A DNA stretch of 64,000 nucleotides from Anthracocystis setariae (Eukaryota > Basidiomycota > Ustilaginomycetes > Ustilaginales > Ustilaginaceae). The stretch lies in assembly GCA_928724745.1 (NCBI GenBank), contig CAKMXJ010000009.1, forward strand, positions 1 through 64,000. The letters are read 5' to 3'. The notes beneath the pieces were generated by a model. That model saw only the letters and a list, made by a program, of their open reading frames with translations. It searched no databases and was not told the DNA's origin. Positions 43,902-54,159 of this stretch are shown one piece after another; positions within the stretch are counted from its first letter, which is position 1; every line of letters begins with the position of its first letter. The position numbers and the translations under genes were made by a program.

Positions 43902-44006
43902 TTGATGGGCAAAAAATCGTTGTTTGGACGCGTCCCTGAGAAAATGAGACGGTCCATTTGAAAATTGTGCTGAATTTTGAAATGCCAGGAAGACGTGCCA
44001 CTTCAA
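41976..44006 (-). CDS. OTU-type cysteine protease of element A (5' end replaced)
   Basis: The frame of 676 codons is the most intact copy of the element gene. Its C-terminal part holds an OTU cysteine-protease domain: the catalytic pair region IGRDGNCMFRAMAYHL (Asp and Cys) and a His near the end (SQHYELLFP). Upstream lies a CPKCQKPAPAL...LQCTGCKARL zinc ribbon, an acidic EEEDVDMPD stretch and basic patch RRQSNRLRRRL. The first 35 or so residues (from 44006 to about 43901) are not homologous to the other copies, because the copy is cut there; the native start is missing. OTU enzymes remove ubiquitin or process polyproteins, and several retroelement groups carry one. The rest of the protein matches nothing I recognise. 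Confidence 0.75.
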   Translation of the reverse strand: MKWHVFLAFQNSAQFSNGPSHFLRDASKQRFFAHQTLGNPQHPMSDLNTFDLACNWPSQNIWLVTNRHDSIPGLQQYPILTPVGQGFGGVQMPVQYGGETYRVKIYPRIVHQIKAQAGNHMLNKPKSIYICKKRRATLLGHLAHMEKLSSQQLGGIRVEATITSPTLSLAVRNITATPVLNITQYMTPRVEAMELYKIRSIKINKEDYIKNLRDLLAKADEQQVFSGNNSRSPHPDSQQIIIDLFNALGWHTGRFEPTRWDHPAAWWLHSQGEAPVITSNDVEMETQAEERRQPSKALLKRRLRTMDALRSFFGQIKGQTPCPKCQKPAPALYNQGGRRQFRLQCTGCKARLNQEQAREYFGQLLDQGRLTVDLGPEPVPEPEAAAMEAVTTEEEDVDMPDLGSNSDSSADQAPVHPLHGPRRQSNRLRRRLSPAVAAPTVELHTHGTDAVVLLPAALPAPAVVRSSSAETSASIQAILDELDAELVSSPDRRCRETPNPFVAELVVSPAVTLPSHQPLQSKPSLHAVDRVTVLAATLRNLYGLKVSNIIGRDGNCMFRAMAYHLTGNQDQHMMVRTKAIHWLQRNPDILLAFAAQGDGHLSAATYLANMAKPGTWGDEIMLMAIAQAFSISIMVYSGIDPQTGDSHGTIYPHNAEGPHYGLFHLAKSQHYELLFP

Positions 44007-44170
44007 AATTATTTTGGATTTGAATTCAGCAGATGACGGTCCACTTCAAAGAAAAAGACAGACGGTCTACTTCAAATTGGAAGACAGTCAGTAACAATTT
44101 GAAGACAATCAGTAAGAACCAGGAGACGGTTGGTAACAAAGCAGAAGACAGTCCACTACAATTGCAAAGG
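43915..44170. repeat. Degenerate GACGGTCCA-type minirepeats
   Basis: Short repeats of the form GAAGACGGTCCA followed by TACAAATTG or TTTGAAAATTG recur here with variation (GAGACGGTCCATTTGAAAATTG, GACGGTCCACTTCAAAG, GACGGTCTACTTCAAATTGG, GAAGACAGTCAGTAACAATTTG). The same family occurs at 50939-51037 and 61077-61260. They always lie just to the right of an OTU element copy. Confidence 0.7.
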
Positions 44171-44219
44171 CCAGGCAGACAGCTCATCTCACCACTGACC
44201 ATCCAACATCCACGCCGCC

Positions 44220-44498
44220 ATGACTTTCTTGCCGTGTCCAGTCTGCCACTTTACCTACTCAGCAACCAACATCACCAACCACATCCGCAAAGCCCATGCT
44301 GGAGTCTTTGTTACAGCAGCGCAAGCAGCTGCATGTAGGTTGACAGCATGCTCTTGTGGGCAGGTGGTCCAGAATCATGCCGCACTGAAGCGCCATCAGG
44401 GGATACGCAAGTGCCAAGTCCATCAAGAATCACCATTGTCTGTGCCAGCTACAGCTGTGGTCTCAGATCATGTGCCTCAAGCACAAGAGCAAGAAGAT
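44220..44498 (+). pseudogene. N-terminal fragment of a double zinc-finger gene, cut by a Ty3 LTR
   Basis: From ATG 44220 about 93 residues are open: a C2H2-like finger CPVCHFTYSATNITNHIRKAH followed by a second Cys/His unit CSCGQVVQNHAALKRHQGIRKC. Paired fingers of this type stand at the N-terminus of several site-specific non-LTR retrotransposon proteins and some other fungal mobile genes. The frame is cut at 44498 by the Ty3 LTR (TGTTATGATT), so nothing further can be read; translation into the LTR is artefact. Function is unknown; a retroelement N-terminus is a guess. Confidence 0.45.
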
Positions 44499-45940
44499 TG
44501 TTATGATTGGGATATCGGGAGAGTTAGTGATTGGTTTCAGTATCAGAGCGGGCAGGAGTGGTCCCCCCGATGACGCCCGGATCGGGGACCGGGGGCAGAC
44601 TGCGGCATCACCCGGGGGGTATCCGGGAGGCCACATAATCTCACGTCCTAAGTCCACCACACTCACGACAGGACGTCGATTGTATTTTAGCTTACTCACT
44701 CTAGTAGGTGGAAATATCAGACCTTCTCCCGATCTCCCGCTCACCCGCTCCGCTATCTAGGCAACGATCCCGGGAGCAACACCCGGTACCACGCCCCTGG
44801 CCTCGACACAGACGCACCGCCACGTTCCGAGGTTCTAAGACCCCAGGAGCATAACATTACAATCGACCTCCCCGTTGCCATCAACGCGGAGACTCCAGCT
44901 ACCATGCAAACCCGTAGCCAGCATCGTCCCGGCTCCCCGGACTCAGTTACGAGTTCGGGCAGCCCTACCCCCGAAAGTCCCGATTCAGGAGGCGACCCCG
45001 TCCAGGGGCTAGTCGCCGCCGTGCAGAGCCTAACCGCCCTGGTCGGAGGATTGGCCGACCAGATCCGGCTGCTCAACAGCGGCCGAGCCCCCGACCCCGC
45101 CGTCCTGACCCCGGCAGAACCGGGCCTTCCGCCCATGGAGCACCCGGGAGACCCCTTTCCGGAACGCGAGACCTCGGAGGAAAGGTACGCCCGCGCTACT
45201 CGCCTTATGGGCGAGCGCGGGTCCAATCCCCAGCCGGTGCCCCCGGGAGCTCCCGTCGTGGCTCCCAACTGGGACCTTACGGAGGACTATCCTTCCCGGG
45301 TCAAGACCCCGGAAGTTAGCGTTGCCGCCCCCTCCTGGGACGGTAAGCGCGACGAGCTGGAGGCTTTCATCGAACAATGCACCCTCCATTTCGATCTTAA
45401 CCCGGCACGCTTCCCCTCCGACCCCCGCCGTGTCTTATGGGCCCTAGCCCATATCTCGGGTGTACCCCGGGAGCGGCTCCGCAACCTGCGCCAGGCCCGC
45501 CCGGAAATCAACCTGTTCCACAAGTGGGACACGTTCTGCGCCGATCTCCGCTGCACCTACGGGGATCCTAACCCGGGACACACCGCCCGGGTCAAGCTCC
45601 AGCGGCTGCGCCAATCGGGAAGCGTCAGCGCTCACGCTGCCGAGTTCTTGGCCCTAGCCACTAAGGCTAACGCTACCGATAATCAGCAATTGCTGACGAC
45701 TTTCCAGCTTAGCCTCCGGGAGAGCCTCCGGCAGAAGCTCCTCCACGTGGAGACCTACGACCTGCACGAGTACATTGACACCGCTATCCGAACCGAGCAG
45801 CGAATGTACGAAATTGGCTTGGTGACCCCGGGTCACTCGGACACCCCGGGTCGCCCGGAACGCCGCCCCAAACTTCAGGGCGGTCGCTCACCCAATTCGA
45901 CGGTACCCCGTCGCGAGGCCCCCAACAAGCGGGGTGATCC
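44499..45940 (+). mobile_element. Ty3 element 2, left LTR and gag only, cut off at element B
   Basis: The left LTR begins TGTTATGATTGGG at 44499 (LTR to about 44782) and the sequence is a close relative of element 1 from its start through gag. It ends abruptly at 45940 (GGTGATCC); then come TTTGGG and the terminus of element B. No protease, polymerase or right LTR follows, so the rest was lost by truncation, not by internal insertion. Confidence 0.85.
44904..45940 (+). pseudogene. Truncated Ty3 Gag
   Basis: About 345 residues of Gag, highly similar to the first 350 residues of the intact Gag-Pol at 33381, are kept. The frame is cut just before the zinc knuckle at NKRGDP, where the element B junction lies. 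The few residues after that (LGYKGILW) are read from the junction and from element B. Confidence 0.88.
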
Positions 45941-45946
45941 TTTGGG

Positions 45947-47099
45947 TTACAAGGGGATCTTGTGGTAGGGCTGAAGACATAACACCCCCTTCTCTGTGCA
46001 TTACTGGATAGTGCTAGGTGAGTTTGGCTGAAGTCATTAAGTGGCCCTACGCAAGTTGACTATAAAAACAGGTCAGGGCGGGTCACCGAAAGTAGGGTCG
46101 GGACCCCGGGTCGAGGTAGGGTCTGAGAACTTTTTTTGGATTTTGAGGGATCTGATGCCGCAGGAAGGTGCGTAATGGTGAAATAGGAATGTATGCAAGA
46201 AAGCAGGGATGGGGAATGCATACTGAGGGTGTAGGGGCAGCAGAAGTTGAAAAACGGCCAAATCCAAAGGGGGGACCATGGGAGCATTTTGTGGACCAAA
46301 AAAGTGGCTTGGATGGACTGCATCTCTTAATGACATACATGTCAAATGGTGCCAAATGGCTGTATCTGCAAGGTCAATGCTGTACCGGTTGCGGTTGCAG
46401 CTGGGTAGGGTGAAACGTGTCGGCCAGGCCCTACCCCCGTAGGGTTGGACTCTTCTGGCATAATAAGTGGCCATTTTTTGATGTGCGCTGGGGTTCTCTG
46501 GCATGCAGGAGCCATATCAGACACTATCTAAGCAAGTTGTCTTCCAGGCCCTAGGGCTAAAATTTTTTGGGACCTGAACCTAGCCCTAGCCCTACCCTGG
46601 TCAGGTAGGGCCGACCTGAACTTGTATATTGAGACACTGCTGTTGAATGTGCGGTGAGGCTCTCACACCTTCTAAAGATGATTCAACCACTTTGCAGGTC
46701 TGTCTGCCTCTTTTGGTCAGTCACCGGTAGGGCCACCAAACACCACAGACAGGAAGGTGTAGACGTGTATACTATTATGTATTGGAGCGACTATTTACAT
46801 GGTCTAGGGGAAAAAACCCAGTGGGAAAAAAGTGCCCTAGACCCCACAACTATTTACATACGGAACACAGAACTTGGAACTTGGAACAGATCAGGGGAAC
46901 AGGAGCTCATAATGCTGGGACTTGGCCAGGTGAAACAGGCCATAGTGGGGTCCCTCTGCATTGTGAGGGTAGATGGTGCCATGGCTGTCACCGGTCTGAG
47001 GGTCTATGCCAGAGTAGACCATGATTGAGATGCTGAATGCCTGCGCAATGGCCATGAGCATGATCTCGTCACCCCATGTTCCTGGCTTGGCCATGTTAG
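45947..47099 (-). mobile_element. OTU element copy B, short 5'-truncated copy
   Basis: It starts with the same TTACAAGGGGATCTTGTGG terminus as the other copies and keeps only 1153 bp: the 3' untranslated region and the last 67 codons of the OTU gene (ending at 46891). The right end falls inside the gene at CCATGTTAG, which merges with a single TTAGGG at 47096-47101 that leads straight into copy C. Junction on the left: TTTGGG then TTACAAGG. Confidence 0.88.
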
Positions 47100-47101
47100 G
47101 G
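47096..47101 (+). repeat. Single TTAGGG between element copies B and C
   Basis: The hexamer TTAGGG stands between the truncated end of copy B and the terminus of copy C, in the same orientation as the telomere arrays at 50868, 61006 and 61662. Its first four bases overlap B's own GTTAG. Confidence 0.7.
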
Positions 47102-50100
47102 TTACAAGGGGATCTTGTGGTAGGGCTGAAGACATAACACCCCCTTCTCTGTGCATTACTGGATAGTGCTAGGTGAGTTTGGCTGAAGTCATTAAGTGGC
47201 CCTACGCAAGTTGACTATAAAAACAGGTCAGGGCGGGTCACCGAAAGTAGGGTCGGGACCCCGGGTCGAGGTAGGGTCTGAGAACTTTTTTTGGATTTTG
47301 AGGGATCTGATGCCGCAGGAAGGTGCGTAATGGTGAAATAGGAATGTATGCAAGAAAGCAGGGATGGGGAATGCATACTGAGGGTGTAGGGGCAGCAGAA
47401 GTTGAAAAATGGCCAAATCCAAAGGGGGGACCATGGGAGCATTTTGTGGACCAAAAAAGTGGCTTGGATGGACTGCATCTCTTAATGACATACATGTCAA
47501 ATGGTGCCAAATGGCTGTATCTGCAAGGTCAATGCTGTACCGGTTGCGGTTGCAGCTGGGTAGGGTGAAACGTGTCGGCCAGGCCCTACCCCCGTAGGGT
47601 TGGACTCTTCTGGCATAATAAGTGGCCATTTTTTGATGTGCGCTGGGGTTCTCTGGCATGCAGGAGCCATATCAGACACTATCTAAGCAAGTTGTCTTCC
47701 AGGCCCTAGGGCTAAAATTTTTTGGGACCTGAACCTAGCCCTAGCCCTACCCTGGTCAGGTAGGGCCGACCTGAACTTGTATATTGAGACACTGCTGTTT
47801 AATGTGCGGTGAGGCTCTCACACCTTCTAAAGATGATTCAACCACTTTGCAGGTCTGTCTGCCTCTGTTGGTCAGTCACCGGTAGGGCCACCAAACACCA
47901 CAGACAGGAAGGTGTAGACGTGTATACTATTATGTATTGGAGCGACTATTTACATGGTCTAGGGGAAAAAACCCAGTGGGAAAAAAAGTGCCCTAGACCC
48001 CACAACTATTTACATACGGAACACAGAACTTGGAACTTGGAACAGATCAGGGGAACAGGAGCTCATAATGCTGGGACTTGGCCAGGTGAAACAGGCCATA
48101 GTGGGGTCCCTCTGCATTGTGAGGGTAGACGGTGCCATGGCTGTCACCGGTCTGAGGGTCTATGCCAGAGTAGACCATGATTGAGATGCTGAATGCCTGC
48201 GCAATGGCCATGAGCATGATCTCGTCACCCCATGTTCCTGGCTTGGCCATGTTAGCCAGGTATGTGGCAGCGGAGAGATGCCCATTGCCCTGGGCCGCAA
48301 ATGCCAGCAGGATGTCAGGATTCCGCTGCAGCCAGTGGATTGCTTTTGTCCTGACCATCATATGCTGGTCTTGGTTGCCTGTCAGGTGGTATGCCATGGC
48401 CCTGAACATGCAGTTGCCATCCCTGCCAATGATGTTGCTGACCTTCAGACCATACAGGTTGCGAAGCGTAGCAGCCAGTACAGTGACTCTGTCAACAGCA
48501 TGGAGGCTGGGCTTGCTCTGCAGTGGCTGATGGGAGGGCAGGGTGACTGCTGGTGATACCACCAGCTCAGCCACAAAGGGGTTGGGTGTCTCCCTGCATC
48601 TGCGGTCTGGGCTGGAGACCAGCTCTGCATCAAGCTCATCCAAGATGGCCTGAATGCTAGCGCTGGTCTCTGCGCTGCTGCTCCTAACCACAGCAGGGGC
48701 TGGCAATGCTGCTGGGAGGAGCACCACCGCATCTGTGCCATGCGTGTGCAGCTCCACCGTTGGTGCTGCCACTGCAGGAGAGAGACGCCTACGCAGACGG
48801 TTGCTCTGACGGCGTGGACCATGCAGAGGATGGACAGGAGCCTGGTCAGCTGAGGAATCAGAGTTGCTGCCAAGGTCAGGCATGTCGACATCCTCCTCCT
48901 CTGTAGTGACTGCCTCCATTGCTGCTGCCTCTGGCTCTGGCACTGGCTCTGGACCCAGGTCTACCGTCAGACGGCCTTGATCAAGCAGCTGGCCAAAGTA
49001 CTCTCGAGCCTGCTCTTGATTGAGGCGTGCCTTGCAGCCAGTGCACTGCAGGCGGAACTGACGGCGCCCACCTTGGTTGTACAGTGCTGGCGCTGGCTTC
49101 TGACACTTGGGACACGGTGTCTGACCTTTGATCTGGCCAAAGAAGCTACGCAGAGCATCCATGGTGCGCAGACGGCGCTTCAGGAGAGCCTTGGATGGCT
49201 GACGGCGCTCCTCAGCCTGTGTTTCCATCTCCACATCATTGCTGGTGATCACTGGTGCTTCTCCTTGAGAGTGGAGCCACCAGGCAGCTGGATGATCCCA
49301 GCGTGTTGGCTCAAAGCGTCCAGTATGCCAACCCAGCGCATTGAAGAGGTCAATGATGATCTGCTGGGAGTCAGGGTGAGGAGAGCGGCTGTTATTGCCA
49401 GAGAACACCTGTTGCTCATCTGCTTTGGCCAGCAGATCACGCAGGTTCTTGATGTAGTCCTCCTTGTTGATCTTGATGCTCCGTATCTTGTACAGCTCCA
49501 TTGCCTCAACCCGTGGCGTCATGTACTGGGTTATATTGAGCACAGGAGTAGCCGTGATGTTGCGTACAGCAAGGCTGAGGGTTGGCTGGTGATCGTAGCC
49601 TCAACCCGTATGCCACCAAGCTGTTGGCTTGATAGCTTCTCCATGTGCGCCAGATGGCCAAGCAGGGTTGCTCTCCGCTTCTTGCAGATGTAGATTGACT
49701 TTGGCTTGTTGAGCATGTGGTTGCCAGCCTGTGCCTTGATCTGGTGGACGATGCGTGGATAGATCTTCACCCGATATGTCTCACCACCGTACTGGACCGG
49801 CATCTGGACACCGCCAAAGCCCTGGCCCACCGGTGTGAGGATGGGATACTGCTGGAGGCCAGGGATGCTGTCATGTCGGTTGGTCACAAGCCAGATGTTC
49901 TGGCTGGGCCAGTTACATGCCAGGTCAAAGGTATTGAGGTCCGACATTGGGTGTTGAGGGTTGCCAAGGTCTGGACCGTCATATGGGTAGTTGACCCACA
50001 TCTTCATGCCGTAGCCTTGGACTCTGACAGTATCAACACCTGCCTTCTGCAGACAGTTGATGAAGACACTGCAGGTGATCACCTGATTGCCCCGGATCAG

Positions 50101-50867
50101 AGCTTCAGGATAGTCGGAGCCCAGCATGATGATGTCGGCGGAGATGAGGACGTTGAGGAGCGGGATCTTGAACTTTGGGTGGATCTTGATGTTGAAGACG
50201 CACTGGCCAGCGCTGACCCAGTCCTTGAATGTGGGATGGTCCTTGATGGTGGGAGCGTGACTGACCAACTGAACAGGTGACATTGGCTTGAACACCTGGA
50301 GTAAGTCTTTGGGGTACAGGCTGATGTTCCACGCATCAAGGTCACGTGGAGCCATGAATCCTTTGGTGACTTGATGGTCCATCCTAATGGGCAATGGATG
50401 GTCCATTGTGACGCTCTCAAGGGAATAGAGAGGTGCTGAAAAGAAGAGAGGATTGCTTGGGCGTCTGTGCTGTGTCTGGCGCAAAGTGAGTTGATGTTGC
50501 TCGGTCGTTTGATTTGTCCAATGCTTGAGGTCTTGATGTCCTGGGATCTTGAGGAGGGTTCCTGTGGATGATAATGGGCTTGGTGCAACGTCAAGAAGAG
50601 GCTATTGACAAGGTCTTGAGGTGGTCTTGTTGTCTTGAGGTCCTTTGCTTTGGATTGCTTGATGCTCTTGAGGTTTGTTGACTTTTTTTGTTCCACCAGA
50701 GGTGATCTTCCAATCTCCACTAGATATGGTTGGCCAAGCCACGTCTAGCAGAGAATACAGAAGACAAGACGCTGGGCAGGAGCTCTGTATAGGGACTAGT
50801 CACCTAAGTCAAGAGACAGCACCAGTCGTCTTAGAACACGTCAACTCACTTGCAGACTTCTTGAGGC
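47102..50867 (-). mobile_element. OTU element copy C, full right part, flanked by TTAGGG arrays
   Basis: The copy runs from TTACAAGGGG at 47102 to CTTGAGGC at 50867, where a TTAGGG-type array begins. It is the longest unit type, about 3.77 kb, with a 3' untranslated region of about 940 bp, the complete but frameshifted OTU gene and about 460 bp 5' leader rich in CTTGAGG. It is almost identical to copy D, including the array and 140 bp beyond it. Confidence 0.85.
48047..50406 (-). pseudogene. OTU protease gene of copy C, one-base deletion
   Basis: From ATG 50406 (MDHPLPIRMDH) the reading frame runs through an N-terminal region absent from copy A. A single G is missing near 49585, in the GGTTGGCTGG run that reads GGTTGGGCTGG in copy A. 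After it, the gene continues in the shifted frame to a stop at 48047 with the same zinc ribbon and OTU domain. An intact product would be about 785 residues. The N-terminal 190 residues (FMAPRDLDAWNISLYP, IMLGSDYPEALIRGNQV, GYGMKMWVNYPYDG) match no family I know. Alternatively, an upstream frame start (50484) exists but the next ATG fits better. Confidence 0.75.
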
Positions 50868-50896
50868 TAGGGGGTTAGGGGGTTAGGGTTAGGGTT
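50868..50896 (+). repeat. TTAGGG-type array at the right end of copy C
   Basis: About four and a half units: TAGGGGG, TTAGGGGG, TTAGGG, TTAGGG, TT. Two units carry five G, so it is an imperfect telomere-type array. An identical array stands at 61006. Confidence 0.85.
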
Positions 50897-51037
50897 CTAA
50901 TGCTTATCCCCAGGTGGGCAGCTCGCGTCTGGCCCTCTGGAAGACGGTCCATTTGAAAATTGGAAGACGGTCCAATTGAATTGTGAGACGCGTCTGTATT
51001 CATCTGGCAAGACGGTCCAATACAAATTGGAAGACGG

Positions 51038-52149
51038 TGTCAGCGGTCGGGCGCCTGGTAAATAGGCCGATCTTGTTTCGAGAGCGGTGCGGTCCTGTTG
51101 GGCTGGGCCGCCGAGTTTGGGTTACGCGCCTGCGCAACTGGGAAGTACGAGGTGGGTTGTGCAGATACGTCGGCGGTCCGATGAGGACGACTGGGCCGCA
51201 CTCGACTTGGCGGCGGTGGAGAGTGGGCTTCTCGACCGCGTTCGACCTATTACCGACTGACGCTGTTGGCGCTCCGTTCAGAGGCAGCACGGCGTACTCG
51301 GTATTACGGCGTGTTAGCCTGGTGTCTCGCGAGCGCTCTTGACAAGACAGAAGGCTGGCTGGTTAGCTAGGTGGACACTGGACGTGATCACCAAGCTGTT
51401 AGAGAGACGGCTAAGAGCCTGCCGTCTCGGTGTCAGCGTGTAGCAGCGTTTACGCGCTGCGGTGTCGGTACACGTACCGACGAGGACTAGCTGTTCTCCG
51501 ACTTGAACGGAGGCACGCGAGGAAGCTGCAATGATACTGTATTGCAACTTACTAAACTAGTTACTGGAATGATCGTGAAGACGTCGTTAAGAATAGATAC
51601 TGAGCTGAAGACTGATGTTGTAAGAAGTAGAGTGGATGAGGAGCTCATCCACTACGAGCCAGACGAGGAGGCTTTAAGTACGATCGCTCCAAGCCCCTAT
51701 GGCAAGACTGACCCGGCGCTAGCCTATTGTCTAGCTGCATGGCCTGCGTGTGCGCATGTACTGACCGTGGTACAAGCAGCTGATCACCTCCAAGCCTCTG
51801 AGAGCGCCGGAGATGGTGCCCCTTGACTGTTGATCACCTCGAGATGGTGTTGTCGCGATCCGGCGTCCCTACGACGTCGAGCGGCCGCAATCCGATCGTT
51901 AGAAGCAACAGCGGTCGAGAACGACCTTCCAGGCCGCTTTCGCTCTGAGTGCGGCCGTAATGCGTGTTTTCCACCGCACCAACTTTTGCCGCCTGTGAGT
52001 AACGCCACCGCTAAATACGACGCACTGCCGGCAGCGTACCTCCTCTCTTTCAATGCCAGCGCGTCCGAATATACCTCTATCGACCGCGCTTGAGCTGAGA
52101 GCGGCCGAAAAGCAGGTTTTCCGCCGCCTCGGCTTCACCGCCTGTGACA
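51038..52149 (-). repeat. LTR of Ty3 element 3
   Basis: On the + strand it runs from TGTCAGCGG to CCTGTGACA, so on the element strand it has perfect TGTCA...TGACA ends and lies directly after a G-rich polypurine tract, as required of a right LTR. Length 1112 bp. Within it, two blocks near 51945-51995 and 52098-52150 (GAG(T/A)GCGGCCG then TTTTCC(A/G)CCGC then GCCGCCTGTGA) are a diverged tandem duplication. No second LTR is present to confirm the borders. Confidence 0.7.
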
Positions 52150-52296
52150 TTACCCCCCTTCCGAAACCCGAGCTCCTGCGAGGCGAAATGAAATGGGCTG
52201 CGCATCTTCCAGCCGCTGTGAGCTCGACGGCGGCAGAGTGATGAGTCTGAAGAACTACCATCATCACTTCCAGCCCCATTCGCCGCCATCAGCACC

Positions 52297-53935
52297 ATGG
52301 CGCCCAAGAAGAGAACCTCGCCTATGTCTGCCGTTCCCTCGCGTCGATCGGCTCGGCTCGCCAAAACGCCAGCCGATGCCGACACCCCTTCCGACTCGTC
52401 GTCCGGCGTCAGTAACGCCCCAGCGACGTCTGCCAGTACAGTCACGCCTGCAGTCCTCGTCGTCGCTGCCGCCGCTGTTCCTGTTCCCGACACCACGGCT
52501 GTGGTTACTGCTGCCGCCCCCTCTACCGCAGTGGACAAGACTGCTGCTGCCGCCGCCTCAGACGCCGCGGCTGTTACCGCTGTTGTTCCTGCGTCCGACG
52601 CCGTGGCTGTAACTGCTGTTGCCTCCACTGCTGACGCCATTACGCCCTCTGTTGGTGTCTCTGAACCAGTCGCCTCTACTCCCCCACAGAGCCGGATCCC
52701 GTCGGATGGGGTCGGCTCTCTGCTGGTACCATTGTTCCTCGGCCCGTCGCGCTCGCCGTCGTCGAGGGGTTCGGTCTCGCCGCCTCGCTCGCCAGTCTAC
52801 ATACGATCATCGCCGGACCTGTACGCGCCCCCAACGTCTCCTTCACGTATTCCTACCTCTCCGGTGAGGTTCACGGACGAGGAGCTGCGTGCGATGACGA
52901 GCGCGCAGCTCCACGAACACGGTCTAACGCCAGCGTCGCCCGTGGAGCCTCGTTCACCCGTTTACGGTACGGAGTCGAACGAACCTGCTGGTCCTGGGCG
53001 TTCCGGCACTCCTGTGGACTCTTGGGAGTTATCCGGCCGCCAAACGCCTGGCCTTGGCCCGCTATTGGGGTCACCCGACCGCCGTACGCCTGAAATCGGC
53101 CCGCCGCCCATCCGTCGAGCCGAAGACGTGGTGTCGCAACGTACTGGTCCACGAAAACCCTCCTTGGTCGAAATGTTGGAATGGACGGAACGATTTACTG
53201 CCCCGGCGCTGCTCATTGCCATCGTCAACGAGGCCTGGGACCGCAATTGGCAACTCGACGACGCCGGAAAGGTCTGGTTGCACCGGACAATGGTGCGACA
53301 CCTGACTGAGGGTAGCTCGCCATGGCCGAATTACAGCTGCCAGCACTGTACCAACCTTGATGTGCCGTAAGTATCGTTCTCGACATGAGTGGCTTGTCCA
53401 GTACTGACCATCTGCCTTGTCCTTTGATTACAACAGATGCTTCCCGGTCACCTATGGTGATCCCACGGGTCCTCGCCCTCGACCAGCAGCCTCGTCGTGC
53501 TGCCATTGCTTGACGAGCAAAAAGAAATGTGGTGGACGTACGATCTGGCGTGCCACACGCCACGAGTACGTTGGCGATAGCCCCTACACCACGTTGGGAA
53601 CGAACGAGCGGGCTGTGGTGCGTGCCCACCTATCGTACGCTGGAGGTCTTGGTTTGGGTGCGGTGCGGCGTCGCGACCGCCTGGTGGACTGGTTCAAGGA
53701 GCGCTCCTTCCACCTCGACGCTCGCGACGCCTTCTCAGCGGAGGGCGCAATCGGGACCCAAGTGCGTGAGACCTTGGCGCGGTACCACCGCGAGAATCGC
53801 TCTCTGCTCGGCCAGTACCTTCCGTGCGAAGTCATGGAGGAGGAGCCGAACTTCGAGGGTCTTGGCTGGTTCGTGGAAAGCCGTGGTGACGATGAGGCGG
53901 AGGTGCGATACCACCGCCCTGAAGTCTTCCGTTAA
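52297..53935 (+). CDS. Antisense gene of Ty3 element 3, Cys-rich protein
   Basis: Two exons, 52297-53366 and 53437-53935, are joined by a 70-bp GT-AG intron (GTAAGT ... CAACAG); the splice fuses CQHCTNLDVP to CFPVTYGDPTGPRP and keeps the frame. The product of about 522 residues has a basic start (RRSARLAK), a long Ala/Val/Thr-rich tract, several Arg-Ser-Pro repeats and a Cys cluster (CQHCTNL...CCHCLTSKKKC) like the one in the antisense gene of element 1 (CWSCANSKKK), followed by a charged C-terminus. Both genes run tail to tail with pol and are spliced, so this is likely a shared feature of these Ty3 elements. Function unknown; DNA or RNA binding is possible. Confidence 0.7.
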
Positions 53936-54159
53936 CTCCTGTCCCGCAATTTGAGGTCATTTCCGTTTCCTGCTGTTGTGCTTGAGACTCTTATGAATTG
54001 GTCGTAATGTCTTGAACTTGAGAAAAGAGTGTGAGTGTGTGGCGACGGGTGTCGATGGCGGCCGATTGCATATGCCAACACACCGCAGTCACATCACGGC
54101 GGCTGAATGACCAGCACCGCGCCGCCAAATTATCAAACGCGGTCGGATAGCTAATTTGC

